A stretch of 64,000 bases of DNA, taken from NCBI GenBank assembly GCA_910578465.1, contig CAJTPW010000003.1, positions 147,155 through 211,154 on the forward strand, in the 5' to 3' direction. Source of the DNA: an uncultured Vampirovibrio sp. (GTDB taxonomy: Bacteria > Cyanobacteriota > Vampirovibrionia > Gastranaerophilales > Gastranaerophilaceae). The notes under the pieces are model-generated. The model saw only the letters and a program-made list of their open reading frames with translations. It had not been told where the DNA came from and made no database searches. The translations under genes were made by a program, and so were the position numbers. Numbering within the stretch: position 1 is the first letter of the stretch; every line of letters starts with the position of its first letter. Below are positions 8,400-17,031 of this stretch, piece by piece.

Positions 8400-9313
8400 T
8401 CTTTTAATTCCTTCATTATGGCATATTTATTGAAACTCAGGCTCGTATCATTTTTCAGCGCAAGATTTAAACAATTTCTATAGCCTTTTAAGTCCCCTTT
8501 TAATTCCTGTATTTTAGCATAAAGAAAATAATAATCACCGTTTTCCGATAGATTTTCTTTCATCTCGTTTAAAACTTCAATCGCAGTTTGCATATCATCA
8601 ATTTTTATATACAGCTGGGTTAAAAGCTTATAGGCTTCTTTATCTTTCGGGTTTTTTTCAATGGTCAAATTCAGCATTATTATTGCATTTTCAATATCAC
8701 CCTTTTCATAGAAAATCTGTCCTAAATTAAAATATGCCCAGGAATAATCGGATGATAATTGTATTACTTTTTTATATTCATCAACCGCCTTATCGGTTTC
8801 ATCCAGCTTTCTGTACATATTTGCAAGGTGAAAATGTGCAAAATAATCGCCAAAATTATATTCTATTGCCTTCTTAAAACATTTTGCAGCGTTTTCATAA
8901 TCTCCTTTTTTGGACAAAAGACAGCCTATGCAAAAAAATGAGTTCGAATCCTCAGCTTCAAGGCAAATCACCCTTTTAAACTGCATTAGAGCTTCATCGT
9001 CATTTCCAAGGTTTTCATAGGCAAGAGCAAGATTGTATATAAAGTCAGGCTCGTCTTCTTTTAGCTCCACTGCCTTTTTGTAAGATTCAAGCGCAAATTT
9101 AAAATGCTTCATTTTTTCCCAGCAAATTCCTATGTTGAAATATAAATTTGCGTCTTCGGGGAAGGTGTTTACAAGGTAGTTCAAGTGTTTGAGCGCCATA
9201 GAATCAAAGCCCATATCAAGGCACATCACGGCGAGCTCTCGCCTTGCCTGAAAATTTGTCGGGTCGTTTTCAATTGTTTTTTTTAAGCTTTCAAATCTTT
9301 GTACATCGTTCAT
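8321..9313 (-). CDS. Tetratricopeptide repeat protein
   Basis: The 330 residues are built of about eight tandem TPR units of 34 residues, with recurring patterns such as ANLYFNIGICWEKMKHFKFALESYKKA and AYFNLGQIFYEKG. No signal peptide or membrane helix is seen, so it is probably a cytoplasmic scaffold. The C-terminal 25 residues are Gln/Glu-rich. It overlaps the dprA start by 79 bases, so the two are very likely co-transcribed, which hints at, but does not prove, a link to DNA uptake. No enzyme domain is fused to it. Confidence 0.88.
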   Translation of the reverse strand: MNDVQRFESLKKTIENDPTNFQARRELAVMCLDMGFDSMALKHLNYLVNTFPEDANLYFNIGICWEKMKHFKFALESYKKAVELKEDEPDFIYNLALAYENLGNDDEALMQFKRVICLEAEDSNSFFCIGCLLSKKGDYENAAKCFKKAIEYNFGDYFAHFHLANMYRKLDETDKAVDEYKKVIQLSSDYSWAYFNLGQIFYEKGDIENAIIMLNLTIEKNPKDKEAYKLLTQLYIKIDDMQTAIEVLNEMKENLSENGDYYFLYAKIQELKGDLKGYRNCLNLALKNDTSLSFNKYAIMKELKECPITEETQQAQEEAKEEIQTNISLQ

Positions 9314-9342
9314 AGATTTTATGTCTTTCTTGCAGTTTTATT

Positions 9343-9368
9343 TTATGAGTTTTTCTTATGAGTTTTTC
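9343..9368. repeat. Two tandem copies of a 13-bp unit
   Basis: TTATGAGTTTTTC occurs twice head to tail at 9343-9355 and 9356-9368, just upstream of the TPR gene. The remainder of the 9314-9531 gap shows nothing else that I can name. Confidence 0.6.
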
Positions 9369-9531
9369 GCTTCAAATCCTGCATTCTCAAAGACAGGGCG
9401 GTCTATTGCACATTAATACGGCAATTGATAATTTAAAGCGGAGTGCTTCGCGACAGTCTTCTTAAATACAGGATTCTGCGTTCAAAACTTATAATCTTGG
9501 AATGAAAAACTCTTTGTAATATGCTTAAAAT

Positions 9532-9939
9532 CTAGTCATTAAGAGCGTCTAAATCAAGCACGCTGCCTTCGATTGCATCTTCATCAGGCGCAACATCGGC
9601 ATCCTGAACAATCTTTTCAATTACAAGCTGCGCCATATCAAGAGCCACTTTTTGTTTTGTTTCTTCAGAGCATTTTTCAAGCATTTGAATTGCGGTTCTT
9701 ACGGTTGCATCAAGGTCATACCATCTGTTCGTGCCTTTTTGGATGAGCCCGTCTTCAACAGCGCCAACAATATCTTCAATGTTTGAAAATTCATTATTAT
9801 TAATGTTGTGCTCAATTATTACCTTAATCAAATTCAGTGCAACAGCTATCTGGCTTGCATCGTCCGAGCTTGATAAAGTTCTCATAGACATTGAAAGAAC
9901 AGGATCCTTATCATACCAGCGTGAAAAGTATTCGTTCAT
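9532..9939 (-). CDS. Conserved-looking hypothetical acidic protein
   Basis: No family with a known function is recognised. The 135 residues contain an internal echo: FSRWYDKDPVLSMSMRTL near the N-terminus and NRWYDLDATVRTAIQML near residue 70, suggesting two copies of a helical unit around an RWYD.D motif. The C-terminus is very acidic. It is preceded by AAGGAG about ten bases before the ATG. It lies just downstream of fixX on the same strand, so it may belong to that transcript. It has no signal peptide or cysteines typical of redox proteins, so a link to electron transfer is only positional. Confidence 0.8.
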   Translation of the reverse strand: MNEYFSRWYDKDPVLSMSMRTLSSSDDASQIAVALNLIKVIIEHNINNNEFSNIEDIVGAVEDGLIQKGTNRWYDLDATVRTAIQMLEKCSEETKQKVALDMAQLVIEKIVQDADVAPDEDAIEGSVLDLDALND

Positions 9940-10005
9940 AAACTTTTTCTCCTTAAAATTTTACCGTTTAGCTGCTGTATTCGCTACATTGTTTTTACAA
10001 TCCAA

Positions 10006-10320
10006 TCAGCTGAATTTATAAGCTGCACCGCAACCTGCGGCAGGGTATTTCCATTCTATCGCCCCGTACGGACAGCTTATTCTGCAAGCGCCGCATTCAA
10101 GGCAGTTTTCATATTCAACTTCTATACATTCTATTGTATCATCTTTTTTGGTGTCTTCATTCGTATTTTCCCCTGAAACTGCCTGTTTATAGACATTTGC
10201 GGGACATACGGTTAAACAAACCTTATCTTCACAAACTTTGCAAATCTCCTGATTTAAGATTAAATGCGGCTTGTCATCGGTTTTATATTTAACATTTATA
10301 AGTTTTTTTTCTATATCCAT
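10006..10320 (-). CDS. fixX: FixX-type ferredoxin
   Basis: Small iron-sulfur partner of the flavoprotein encoded next door. The 104 residues have cysteines at 27, 30, 35 and 39 (CKVC....C...CP) and a second set CLECGACRISCPYG near 73-84, so eight cysteines that could hold one or two 4Fe-4S clusters. The GAIEWKYP ending with a Gly/Ala-rich tail is typical of FixX. The gap to fixC is 56 bases. In the known systems FixABCX moves electrons from NADH or acyl-CoA through an ETF to quinone and ferredoxin; fixA and fixB are not in this window. Confidence 0.88.
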   Translation of the reverse strand: MDIEKKLINVKYKTDDKPHLILNQEICKVCEDKVCLTVCPANVYKQAVSGENTNEDTKKDDTIECIEVEYENCLECGACRISCPYGAIEWKYPAAGCGAAYKFS

Positions 10321-10376
10321 TTTTGTCCTTTTTATGTGCTTACAGGCTTTTGGGCCTATTCGATTTTTAGACGGTT

Positions 10377-11720
10377 TTAAAACATAATATCAAAGAAGAG
10401 TTTCAAAAATGCTTTAAAATCACGGAAGAGTTCCGTTATACTTCTTTCAAAGAAAATTTTTCCTGCAAATGCTCTGAATTTACGCTTTTTCGGGATATTA
10501 TCCACACAGGTAACGGTTTCGAAAAGCTCTGCCATTTTCTTCGGGTAATAATGAAGAATTGATTTTTTCCTTGAATACAGCTTTTCAACAACATTTCTGT
10601 AAGATTTCAGGTCCTTTAAAACAAAGCTTTTTTTCAATTTTTCTTCATAAATTTTTAAAATATTGTGCCTTGCATTTTTGAGGTTTATTGCTATTACTGC
10701 GGTTTCTCCCGCAAGTTTTCCGCTTTCGATTGCAAAATTTGTTCCTTCAAAATGTGCCGAGTTAACAAGCCCTGCGGCGTCTCCAACTACCATAACTCCG
10801 TTTGCATAAAGCCTTGGCAGATTATTATACCCGAACTCGGGGATTAAATGTGCGGAATATTCCTGTGCTTCTGCTCCCTTAATCAGCTTTGCAACGTGTT
10901 TGTGGCTTTTAAATTTCTCTAAAAGCTCATAAGGCTTCATTTTATAGTTTGCAAGGTCTTCAAGCGAAACCCCGAGGCCGATTGAAATGCTGTCTTTAAA
11001 TGTGTATAAAAATCCTATTGCAAATGGGGTTATAAGGCGTTTTTTATTTTTCTTAACAATGCGCATTTCAGAAAGCCCGCCGAAGAATTCATACATGGCA
11101 CCTTCTTTGGAGCCTTCATCCAGCTGAAACCTTTCCTCCATAACCTTTTTATCGAGCTTTAAAGTTTCTTTAACGGATAGCACCATATCTTTTGGGAAAA
11201 ATTCGGAGCGAAGCCCTATTTGCTTTGCAAGAAGCGAGTTTACACCGTCCGCCAAAATTACAACAGGTGCAAAAAATTTTTCCTGTTCCGTTTGAACACC
11301 TGTGACATTGCCGTTTTTATAAATTAATTTTTTTACAAGCGTTCTCGGGGCGATAAATACACCCTCTTTTTTTGCTTCTTCAACAAGCCATTTGTCAAAT
11401 TTTGGCCTGAAAACCGTTGCCGTGGTTTCGTTTTTTGAAGCAGCACTTATGTTTACAGTCTCTTCATCCGTTAAAAACGAATAGGTGTGATTTGTCATAA
11501 ATCTTTCATAAGGTGCCGTATTATAGGAATTTGGCAGGATTGATTTAATTGAATTTAAATAAACCGCTCCGCCAAACATATTTTTTTGTCCGGCAGTTTC
11601 AGCCCTTTCTAAAACTACAACGTTTTTTCCGCCTCTTTTGATTGTAAGGGCGGCGCTAATTCCCGCAGGGCCTGCGCCAACGACAATGGCGTCTATTTTC
11701 TCTCTAAAATTCTCCATCAT
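10377..11720 (-). CDS. fixC: FixC-type electron transfer flavoprotein-quinone oxidoreductase
   Basis: FAD-dependent membrane-associated oxidoreductase that passes electrons from an ETF toward quinone. The 447 residues show the N-terminal dinucleotide fold (DAIVVGAGPAGISAALTIKRGG), the ETF-QO signature near residue 45 (AGQKNMFGGAVY), and VVGDAAGLVNSAHFEGTNFAIESGKLAG near residue 310. The C-terminal ~70 residues are basic and hydrophobic and could lie on the membrane. fixX follows. The promoter at 11729-11757 puts the transcription start almost at the ATG, so the message may be leaderless. It could also be called a geranylgeranyl reductase-like flavoprotein, but the fixX neighbour favours FixC. 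Confidence 0.9.
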   Translation of the reverse strand: MMENFREKIDAIVVGAGPAGISAALTIKRGGKNVVVLERAETAGQKNMFGGAVYLNSIKSILPNSYNTAPYERFMTNHTYSFLTDEETVNISAASKNETTATVFRPKFDKWLVEEAKKEGVFIAPRTLVKKLIYKNGNVTGVQTEQEKFFAPVVILADGVNSLLAKQIGLRSEFFPKDMVLSVKETLKLDKKVMEERFQLDEGSKEGAMYEFFGGLSEMRIVKKNKKRLITPFAIGFLYTFKDSISIGLGVSLEDLANYKMKPYELLEKFKSHKHVAKLIKGAEAQEYSAHLIPEFGYNNLPRLYANGVMVVGDAAGLVNSAHFEGTNFAIESGKLAGETAVIAINLKNARHNILKIYEEKLKKSFVLKDLKSYRNVVEKLYSRKKSILHYYPKKMAELFETVTCVDNIPKKRKFRAFAGKIFFERSITELFRDFKAFLKLFFDIMF

Positions 11721-11728
11721 AATTTTAA

Positions 11729-11757
11729 ATTATACAATTAATTTTTTATTATTACAA
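11729..11757 (-). promoter_or_regulatory. fixC promoter close to its ATG
   Basis: On the minus strand TTGTAA (11757-11752), 17 bases, TATAAT (11734-11729), then only eight bases to the ATG at 11720. A normal start 6-8 bases after the -10 would leave essentially no 5' leader, and no Shine-Dalgarno is visible upstream of the ATG. Confidence 0.55.
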
Positions 11758-11850
11758 TTAAGTTTTCAGCCTATTTTTCCATAATTTTTTTTATGATAAT
11801 ATTTATTCATCAAAATTTTAAAAATTTAAAAAGCAAAAGGATTTAAGAAT

Positions 11851-14532
11851 ATGGAAAATAAACCGAAAACCTGTGATGAAATCAGAGAAGCATTTTTGAG
11901 CTTTTTTGAAAAGAAACACGAGCACACAAGGATAAAAAGCTCTTCACTGGTGCCAAATAACCCTACCATTCTTTTGACAACCGCGGGTATGGTTCAGTTT
12001 ATTCCATATTTTTTAGGGCTTGAGACCCCGCCGTATAAACCTGCAAGAGCAACTTCCTGCCAGAAATGCGCACGTGCTGGCGGGAAAGACTCCGATATTG
12101 AAAACGTAGGGAGAACTCCCCGCCATCATACCTTTTTTGAAATGCTTGGAAACTTCAGCTTTGGCGATTATTTCAAAGAAGAAATTATTCCCTGGAGCTG
12201 GGACTTTGTAACAAATTATTTAGGTCTCGATAAAGATCGCCTCTGGATTACAATCTATGAAAACGACGATGAGGCAGGAGAAATCTGGCAAAAGGCCGGT
12301 GTGCCCAAAGAAAGAATTTTAAAGAAGGGCAAAAAAGATAATTTCTGGGGTCCTGTAGGGATTTCAGGCTCCTGTGGTCCTTGCAGCGAAATTCACTACG
12401 ATTTGGGTGAACACCTGAAATGTTCCGATGACTGTTCGATTGCAACGTGCGAATGCAACAGATGGGTTGAAATCTGGAACCTTGTATTTACGGAGCTTTT
12501 TCAGGATGAAAAAGGCGAATTGCAGCCCCTTGAAAAGAAAAACGTGGATACGGGGATGGGCCTTGAACGCATTGCAATGGTGTGCCAAAACGTAGCTTCT
12601 ACCTTTGAGACAGACCTTTTGAGGCATATTCTGGATGAAGTTTGTAAAATATCAGGAAAAACCTACGGACAGGATGAAAAGACCGATATTTCATTAAGAA
12701 TTATAACCGATCACACAAGGTGTGTGAGCTTCTTAATTGCAGACGGCGTTACCCCTTCAAATGAAGGCAGAGGTTATGTTTTAAGGATGATTTTAAGACG
12801 TGCGCTCCGTCACGGGTATATGCTCGGGCTTGAATTACCGTTCTTAAAGCCAATTGTAGCAAAGGTTATAGAGCTTTATAAAGGCGCATACCCTGAATTA
12901 TCCGAGAAAGCGGATAAAATCCAAAACAGTATCCTCCAAGAGGAAGAAAGGTTTAAACTCACTCTACAGAGGGGTTACAGCCTTATGGAAGATATTATAA
13001 AAACTCTGAAAGCCAAGGGGGAAAAGCTTGTATCCGGTGAGGACTGCTTCAAACTCTATGATACATACGGTTTTCCGCTTGAATTAACAAGAGAAATCGC
13101 TGTTGAAAACTTTATGGATGTTGATGAAGAAGCATTCAAAAACCTTATGGCAGAACAGAAAGAGCGTGCCCGTGCTTCAATGCAGAAGGTAGTTCTGGCT
13201 GATGATAAAAATTATACGGATAAACCTGCAACAAATTTTGTAGGGTATACTGAAAACGAAGCTTCTGCAACGGTTTTAGCTATAATTAAAAACGGTGAAG
13301 AAGTGCAGGTTACAAACGAAGATGATGTTTCTGATGTTATCCTTGATACAACTCCGTTTTATGCTGAAAGTGGCGGTCAAATCGGGGATAGTGGTGTTTT
13401 TGAACTTCAAAACGGTGATAAAATCGAAGTCTTAAAGACATTTAAGGTTCAAAATGTTTTTGCCCACAGGGTTAAGGGCTCAATTAAAAAGGGAGATAAG
13501 CTAACAGCGAGGATTGACGCTAAAAAAAGAGCCGAAATCCAAAAGCACCACTCTTTAGCGCACCTTCTGCAGGCTGCATTAATCTCTGTGCTTGGCTCAG
13601 AGGTCCATCAGGCAGGTTCACAGGTTGAAGATAACAGAACGAGATACGATTTTTCATTTGAGCGCGCAATGACGCATGATGAAATCGCTAAAACTGAGGC
13701 CCTGATTAACTCTTGGCTGAATACAGGTTTGGTTGGCAAAACAGAAATTATGGATATTGAAGAAGCCAAAAATTCGGGCGCTATGGCACTTTTTGGCGAA
13801 AAATACGGTGATAAAGTCCGTGTTGTAAGTTTTACAGACCCATCAAACCCTGAAATATGTTTATCTAAAGAGCTTTGCGGTGGCTGTCATGTGGGAAACA
13901 CCAAGGATATAAGGCTTGCAAAGATAGTATCCGAGGGCGCAAGTTCAGCAGGGGTAAGGAGAATAGAGATTTTATGCTCCGATGCGGCATTTTCATATTT
14001 GGCTGAAAAAGCCCGTCAAATCGATGATATAGCCCACACGTACAAATTGAAAACTGATGAAGTTGCAGGCAAAATTGAAAAACTTCTTGAAGAAAATAAG
14101 GCTCAAAATGCCCGTATAGCGGAGCTTGAAGCACAAATTGCAAATTCAAGGTTTGAAACAATGGCTGATAAAACGCAAGAGATAAAAATGGGTGACGGAA
14201 CGGCCGGAAAGCTCTTCATATCGCTGATTGAGGACCATAACCCCAATGCCCTGAAATTCGGTTTGGAGATGTTTGCAAAGAAATTGGGCGAATCTGTTAT
14301 TGTATTATGCTCGAAAAAGCCTGATAATGCGGGTTTTGTGATTGCAAAGGTATCGGACGGCTTTGTAAAAAAAGGCATAAGCGCAGGCAATATTGTGTCT
14401 GAAATTACAAAGGCATGTGATGGTAAAGGCGGCGGAAAGCCTCAAATGGCGCAAGGTTCAGCGAAAAATATCTCAAAAATTAAAGAAGTTTTTGAAAAAA
14501 TCGAAAACGACATCAGGGCAAAATTGAATTAA
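11851..14532 (+). CDS. alaS: Alanyl-tRNA synthetase
   Basis: Class II synthetase that charges tRNA-Ala and edits mischarged Ser or Gly. The 893 residues contain the aminoacylation domain (SFFEKK.H....SSLVP at the start, GMVQFIP, then NVGRTPRHHTFFEMLGNFSFGDYFK), the editing domain zinc motif HHSLAHLLQAAL near 570 and LCGGCHVGNT near 675, and the C-terminal DHHA1 domain ending in GGGKPQMAQGS. A Shine-Dalgarno AAAAGGA precedes the ATG. The CGGCHV form (Cys instead of the commoner Thr) is a known variant. It is a single gene, divergent from fixC and convergent with rsmI. Confidence 0.98.
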   Translation: MENKPKTCDEIREAFLSFFEKKHEHTRIKSSSLVPNNPTILLTTAGMVQFIPYFLGLETPPYKPARATSCQKCARAGGKDSDIENVGRTPRHHTFFEMLGNFSFGDYFKEEIIPWSWDFVTNYLGLDKDRLWITIYENDDEAGEIWQKAGVPKERILKKGKKDNFWGPVGISGSCGPCSEIHYDLGEHLKCSDDCSIATCECNRWVEIWNLVFTELFQDEKGELQPLEKKNVDTGMGLERIAMVCQNVASTFETDLLRHILDEVCKISGKTYGQDEKTDISLRIITDHTRCVSFLIADGVTPSNEGRGYVLRMILRRALRHGYMLGLELPFLKPIVAKVIELYKGAYPELSEKADKIQNSILQEEERFKLTLQRGYSLMEDIIKTLKAKGEKLVSGEDCFKLYDTYGFPLELTREIAVENFMDVDEEAFKNLMAEQKERARASMQKVVLADDKNYTDKPATNFVGYTENEASATVLAIIKNGEEVQVTNEDDVSDVILDTTPFYAESGGQIGDSGVFELQNGDKIEVLKTFKVQNVFAHRVKGSIKKGDKLTARIDAKKRAEIQKHHSLAHLLQAALISVLGSEVHQAGSQVEDNRTRYDFSFERAMTHDEIAKTEALINSWLNTGLVGKTEIMDIEEAKNSGAMALFGEKYGDKVRVVSFTDPSNPEICLSKELCGGCHVGNTKDIRLAKIVSEGASSAGVRRIEILCSDAAFSYLAEKARQIDDIAHTYKLKTDEVAGKIEKLLEENKAQNARIAELEAQIANSRFETMADKTQEIKMGDGTAGKLFISLIEDHNPNALKFGLEMFAKKLGESVIVLCSKKPDNAGFVIAKVSDGFVKKGISAGNIVSEITKACDGKGGGKPQMAQGSAKNISKIKEVFEKIENDIRAKLN

Positions 14533-14624
14533 ATTTGCCGTGCTGAAATTTTTAAAACGCAGCTGTGTAAATTTGTATGAATTTTTTTGCAAATTTATGC
14601 GGCGGACGTTGTAAAACAGTAAAA

Positions 14625-15449
14625 TCAACCTTCTTTATTTTGAAGCAAAATTTCCTTGATTTTGTTTCTGGGCGTATCATACAGCGAATTTATCACGCTG
14701 ACAATGTCTTTATCAGAGAGTTTTAGCCCTTTTAAAGTTGAAATTTGCTCGAAGAGTTTGCTTTCTTCAGCTGAATTTTGGTCTAAAGCGTAGAGCATAC
14801 AAGCGATTTCACCTTTTAGGACGTGTGTATTATAGTATTCAAGCAGGTTTTCAACCGTATCAACCTTGATTTCCTCAAATTTCTTGGTTAATTCGCGCCC
14901 AATAGCGATTTTTCGAGGGGTTCCCATTTTTGAAATAATGGAAAGCGTTTCTATCAAACGGTTTGGACTTTCATAAAACACTAAATTCTCATCCCTGTTT
15001 GAGTTTAGAAGATTTTCGATTTGTGCTTTTTGTCGCGGTAAAAAGCCAATGAACTTAAAAGCCTCGTTCTGCCTTGGAATTGAGGCAAGTAACGCTAAAA
15101 TTGCAGACGCACCAACGACAGGCACCACATCGATACCCTCCAAACGGGCTTCATCAACGAGTTTAACACCGGGGTCGGATATCAAAGGCGTTCCCGCATC
15201 GGATACTAAAGCCACGTTCTGACCGCTTTTCAGATAGTTTATAAAAAATTCGCTTTTTTTGCTTTCCGAAAATTTATGATAACTTTCCAAGGGCGTTTCT
15301 ATGCCGTATTTTTCGCAGAGAATTTTTGTGTTTCTTGTGTCTTCACATGCGATAATAGCAACGCTTTTTAGGGTTTCAACAGCCCGAAAAGTAATATCTG
15401 AGAGGTTTCCAATGGGTGTGGATACTATAAAAAGCTTTCCTGAAGCCAT
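14625..15449 (-). CDS. rsmI: 16S rRNA 2'-O-methyltransferase RsmI
   Basis: Tetrapyrrole-methylase-fold enzyme that methylates the ribose of C1402 in 16S rRNA. In 274 residues it shows LFIVSTPIGNLSDITFRA at the N-terminus, IACEDTRNTKILCEKYGI, the SAM-binding region VALVSDAGTPLISDPG, VVPVVGASAILALLASI, and FIGFLPR. An AAGGGG ribosome site precedes the ATG. It lies 17 bases downstream of cysS, so the two probably share a transcript. The overall length is usual for the family. Confidence 0.96.
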   Translation of the reverse strand: MASGKLFIVSTPIGNLSDITFRAVETLKSVAIIACEDTRNTKILCEKYGIETPLESYHKFSESKKSEFFINYLKSGQNVALVSDAGTPLISDPGVKLVDEARLEGIDVVPVVGASAILALLASIPRQNEAFKFIGFLPRQKAQIENLLNSNRDENLVFYESPNRLIETLSIISKMGTPRKIAIGRELTKKFEEIKVDTVENLLEYYNTHVLKGEIACMLYALDQNSAEESKLFEQISTLKGLKLSDKDIVSVINSLYDTPRNKIKEILLQNKEG

Positions 15450-15466
15450 TTTTGTTTTATCCCCTT

Positions 15467-16906
15467 TTATTTAACTTCCCAGATTGTACCGTCTTTTGAA
15501 TCTTTAAGCAAAATGCCTGCGGCAAGAAGCTTATCACGGATTAAATCTGATTTTGCCCAGTCTTTGTTTGCTCTTGCAAGGTTTCTATCTTCTATAAGCT
15601 TATCCAGCAAAGCTTTTGGTTCAATCGAATTTTCAAAACCGAATTCTTCATAAAGGGGTAAAATCTTTGCTTTTAAATCTTCTAAACTCAGTTCAGGCTT
15701 GTCTTTCAGGGTAAAATCAAACCCCAGAGTTTCACCTAAAAATACAATGGTTGCGGTAATCTTTTTGACATCTAAAGTGCCCTCAGCACCTGCTTTTTTA
15801 AGCTTATCAACAAGTGAAAACAGGACTGCAAGCGCTTTTGACGTGTTTAAATCATCGTCCATAGCCTCTATAAAAGAGTTTAAGGCTTCCGTATCAAAAT
15901 TTTCAGATTTAATTTCCGTCCGTGAAGCCTCTAAATCAAAGTCTTTTACACTGTTTATAAGTCTTTTTGCCCCGTTATTTGCAGCATTCAGCGCTTCTTC
16001 GTTAAATTCAACAGGCATTCTGTAATGGTTTGTAAGGATGAAAAACCTTATGGCGTTTGAATTGTAGGTTTTTAGCACATCATCAATCGTAAGAAAATTT
16101 CCTAAAGATTTTGACATTTTTTCTTTGTTAATGGTTACAAAACCGTTGTGCAGCCAGTATTTTACGAACTGACAGCTGTTTGCACATTCGCTTTGCGCAC
16201 GCTCGTTTTCATGGTGCGGGAACTGTAAATCCGCCCCTCCTGCGTGTATATCAATAGTTTCGCCCAAATGTTTTTTGCTCATAGCAGAGCATTCAATATG
16301 CCATCCGGGGCGGCCGACCCCCCAGGGGCTTTTTAGGCCGTGCTTTTCGTCCTTTTTCCATAGTGCAAAATCAAGCGGGGATTTTTTCTTGTTGTCGGCT
16401 TCAACCCTTGCCCCTGTCATTAAATCGTCTATGGGCTGGCCTGAAAGCTTGCCATAGTCTTTATATTTACCTACTTCAAAGTAAACATCGCCATCTACAG
16501 GGTATGCAAAGCCATCATCTACCAATTTCTTGGTAATGGCAATCATTTCGCCGATTGTCTTGGTTGCTCTCGGCTCTATATCAGGCTTTAAGACATTCAG
16601 AGCATTCATTGAATCTATAAAACTTTGATAAAATTCTTTTGTGACAACCTCAGGCAAAACGCCTGCAGTATCTGCCTTTTTTAAAATTTTATCGTCAATA
16701 TCGGTAACATTTCTGCAATATGTAACATCGTACCCTTTGAATTTAAGGTATCTGTATAAAACATCCCATGTGATATAACATCTTGCGTGTCCCAAATGCG
16801 CCTTATCATAGACAGTCGGGCCGCAAACATACATTTTTACTTTGCCCTCTTCAAGGGTCTTAAATTCTTCCTGCTTTTTTGAAAGCGTATTAAAAAATTT
16901 TAACAT
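15467..16906 (-). CDS. cysS: Cysteinyl-tRNA synthetase
   Basis: Class I synthetase charging tRNA-Cys. The 479 residues include MYVCGPTVYDKAHLGHARCY (zinc Cys and the HIGH-like HLGH), the zinc-binding WHIECSAMSKKHLG and GGADLQFPHHENERAQSE, and the KMSKSLGNF signature near 270. The C-terminal anticodon-binding part is complete. The ATG is preceded by TAGTAAAAT and no Shine-Dalgarno, so its message may be leaderless. It is divergent from purA and upstream of rsmI. Confidence 0.98.
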   Translation of the reverse strand: MLKFFNTLSKKQEEFKTLEEGKVKMYVCGPTVYDKAHLGHARCYITWDVLYRYLKFKGYDVTYCRNVTDIDDKILKKADTAGVLPEVVTKEFYQSFIDSMNALNVLKPDIEPRATKTIGEMIAITKKLVDDGFAYPVDGDVYFEVGKYKDYGKLSGQPIDDLMTGARVEADNKKKSPLDFALWKKDEKHGLKSPWGVGRPGWHIECSAMSKKHLGETIDIHAGGADLQFPHHENERAQSECANSCQFVKYWLHNGFVTINKEKMSKSLGNFLTIDDVLKTYNSNAIRFFILTNHYRMPVEFNEEALNAANNGAKRLINSVKDFDLEASRTEIKSENFDTEALNSFIEAMDDDLNTSKALAVLFSLVDKLKKAGAEGTLDVKKITATIVFLGETLGFDFTLKDKPELSLEDLKAKILPLYEEFGFENSIEPKALLDKLIEDRNLARANKDWAKSDLIRDKLLAAGILLKDSKDGTIWEVK

Positions 16907-16912
16907 ACGTAA

Positions 16913-16938
16913 ATTTTACTACAAATTTTTTTTATAGT
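16913..16938. promoter_or_regulatory. Divergent cysS / purA promoter elements
   Basis: On the plus strand TATAGT (16933-16938) within TTTATAGTAAAAT is the likely purA -10. On the minus strand the complement of 16913-16921 reads TAGTAAAAT, the same element, placed just before the cysS ATG at 16906. The same string precedes prfB, hisS and the sigma-factor gene, so it is a recurring promoter form in this genome. Confidence 0.5.
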
Positions 16939-17031
16939 AAAATAGCTTGGTGGGAGAAATTTTTGCGTCTTAAAAGCCAAATATTAACGGGCGCAAACCC
17001 TTTAAAGACAATAAAAGCGAGGAGAAAAACC

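Noticed and set aside
16963..17031. N-terminal extension of PurA from the TTG at 16963
   Set aside because: The 23 extra residues do not occur in the family, and a better Shine-Dalgarno serves the GTG at 17032.
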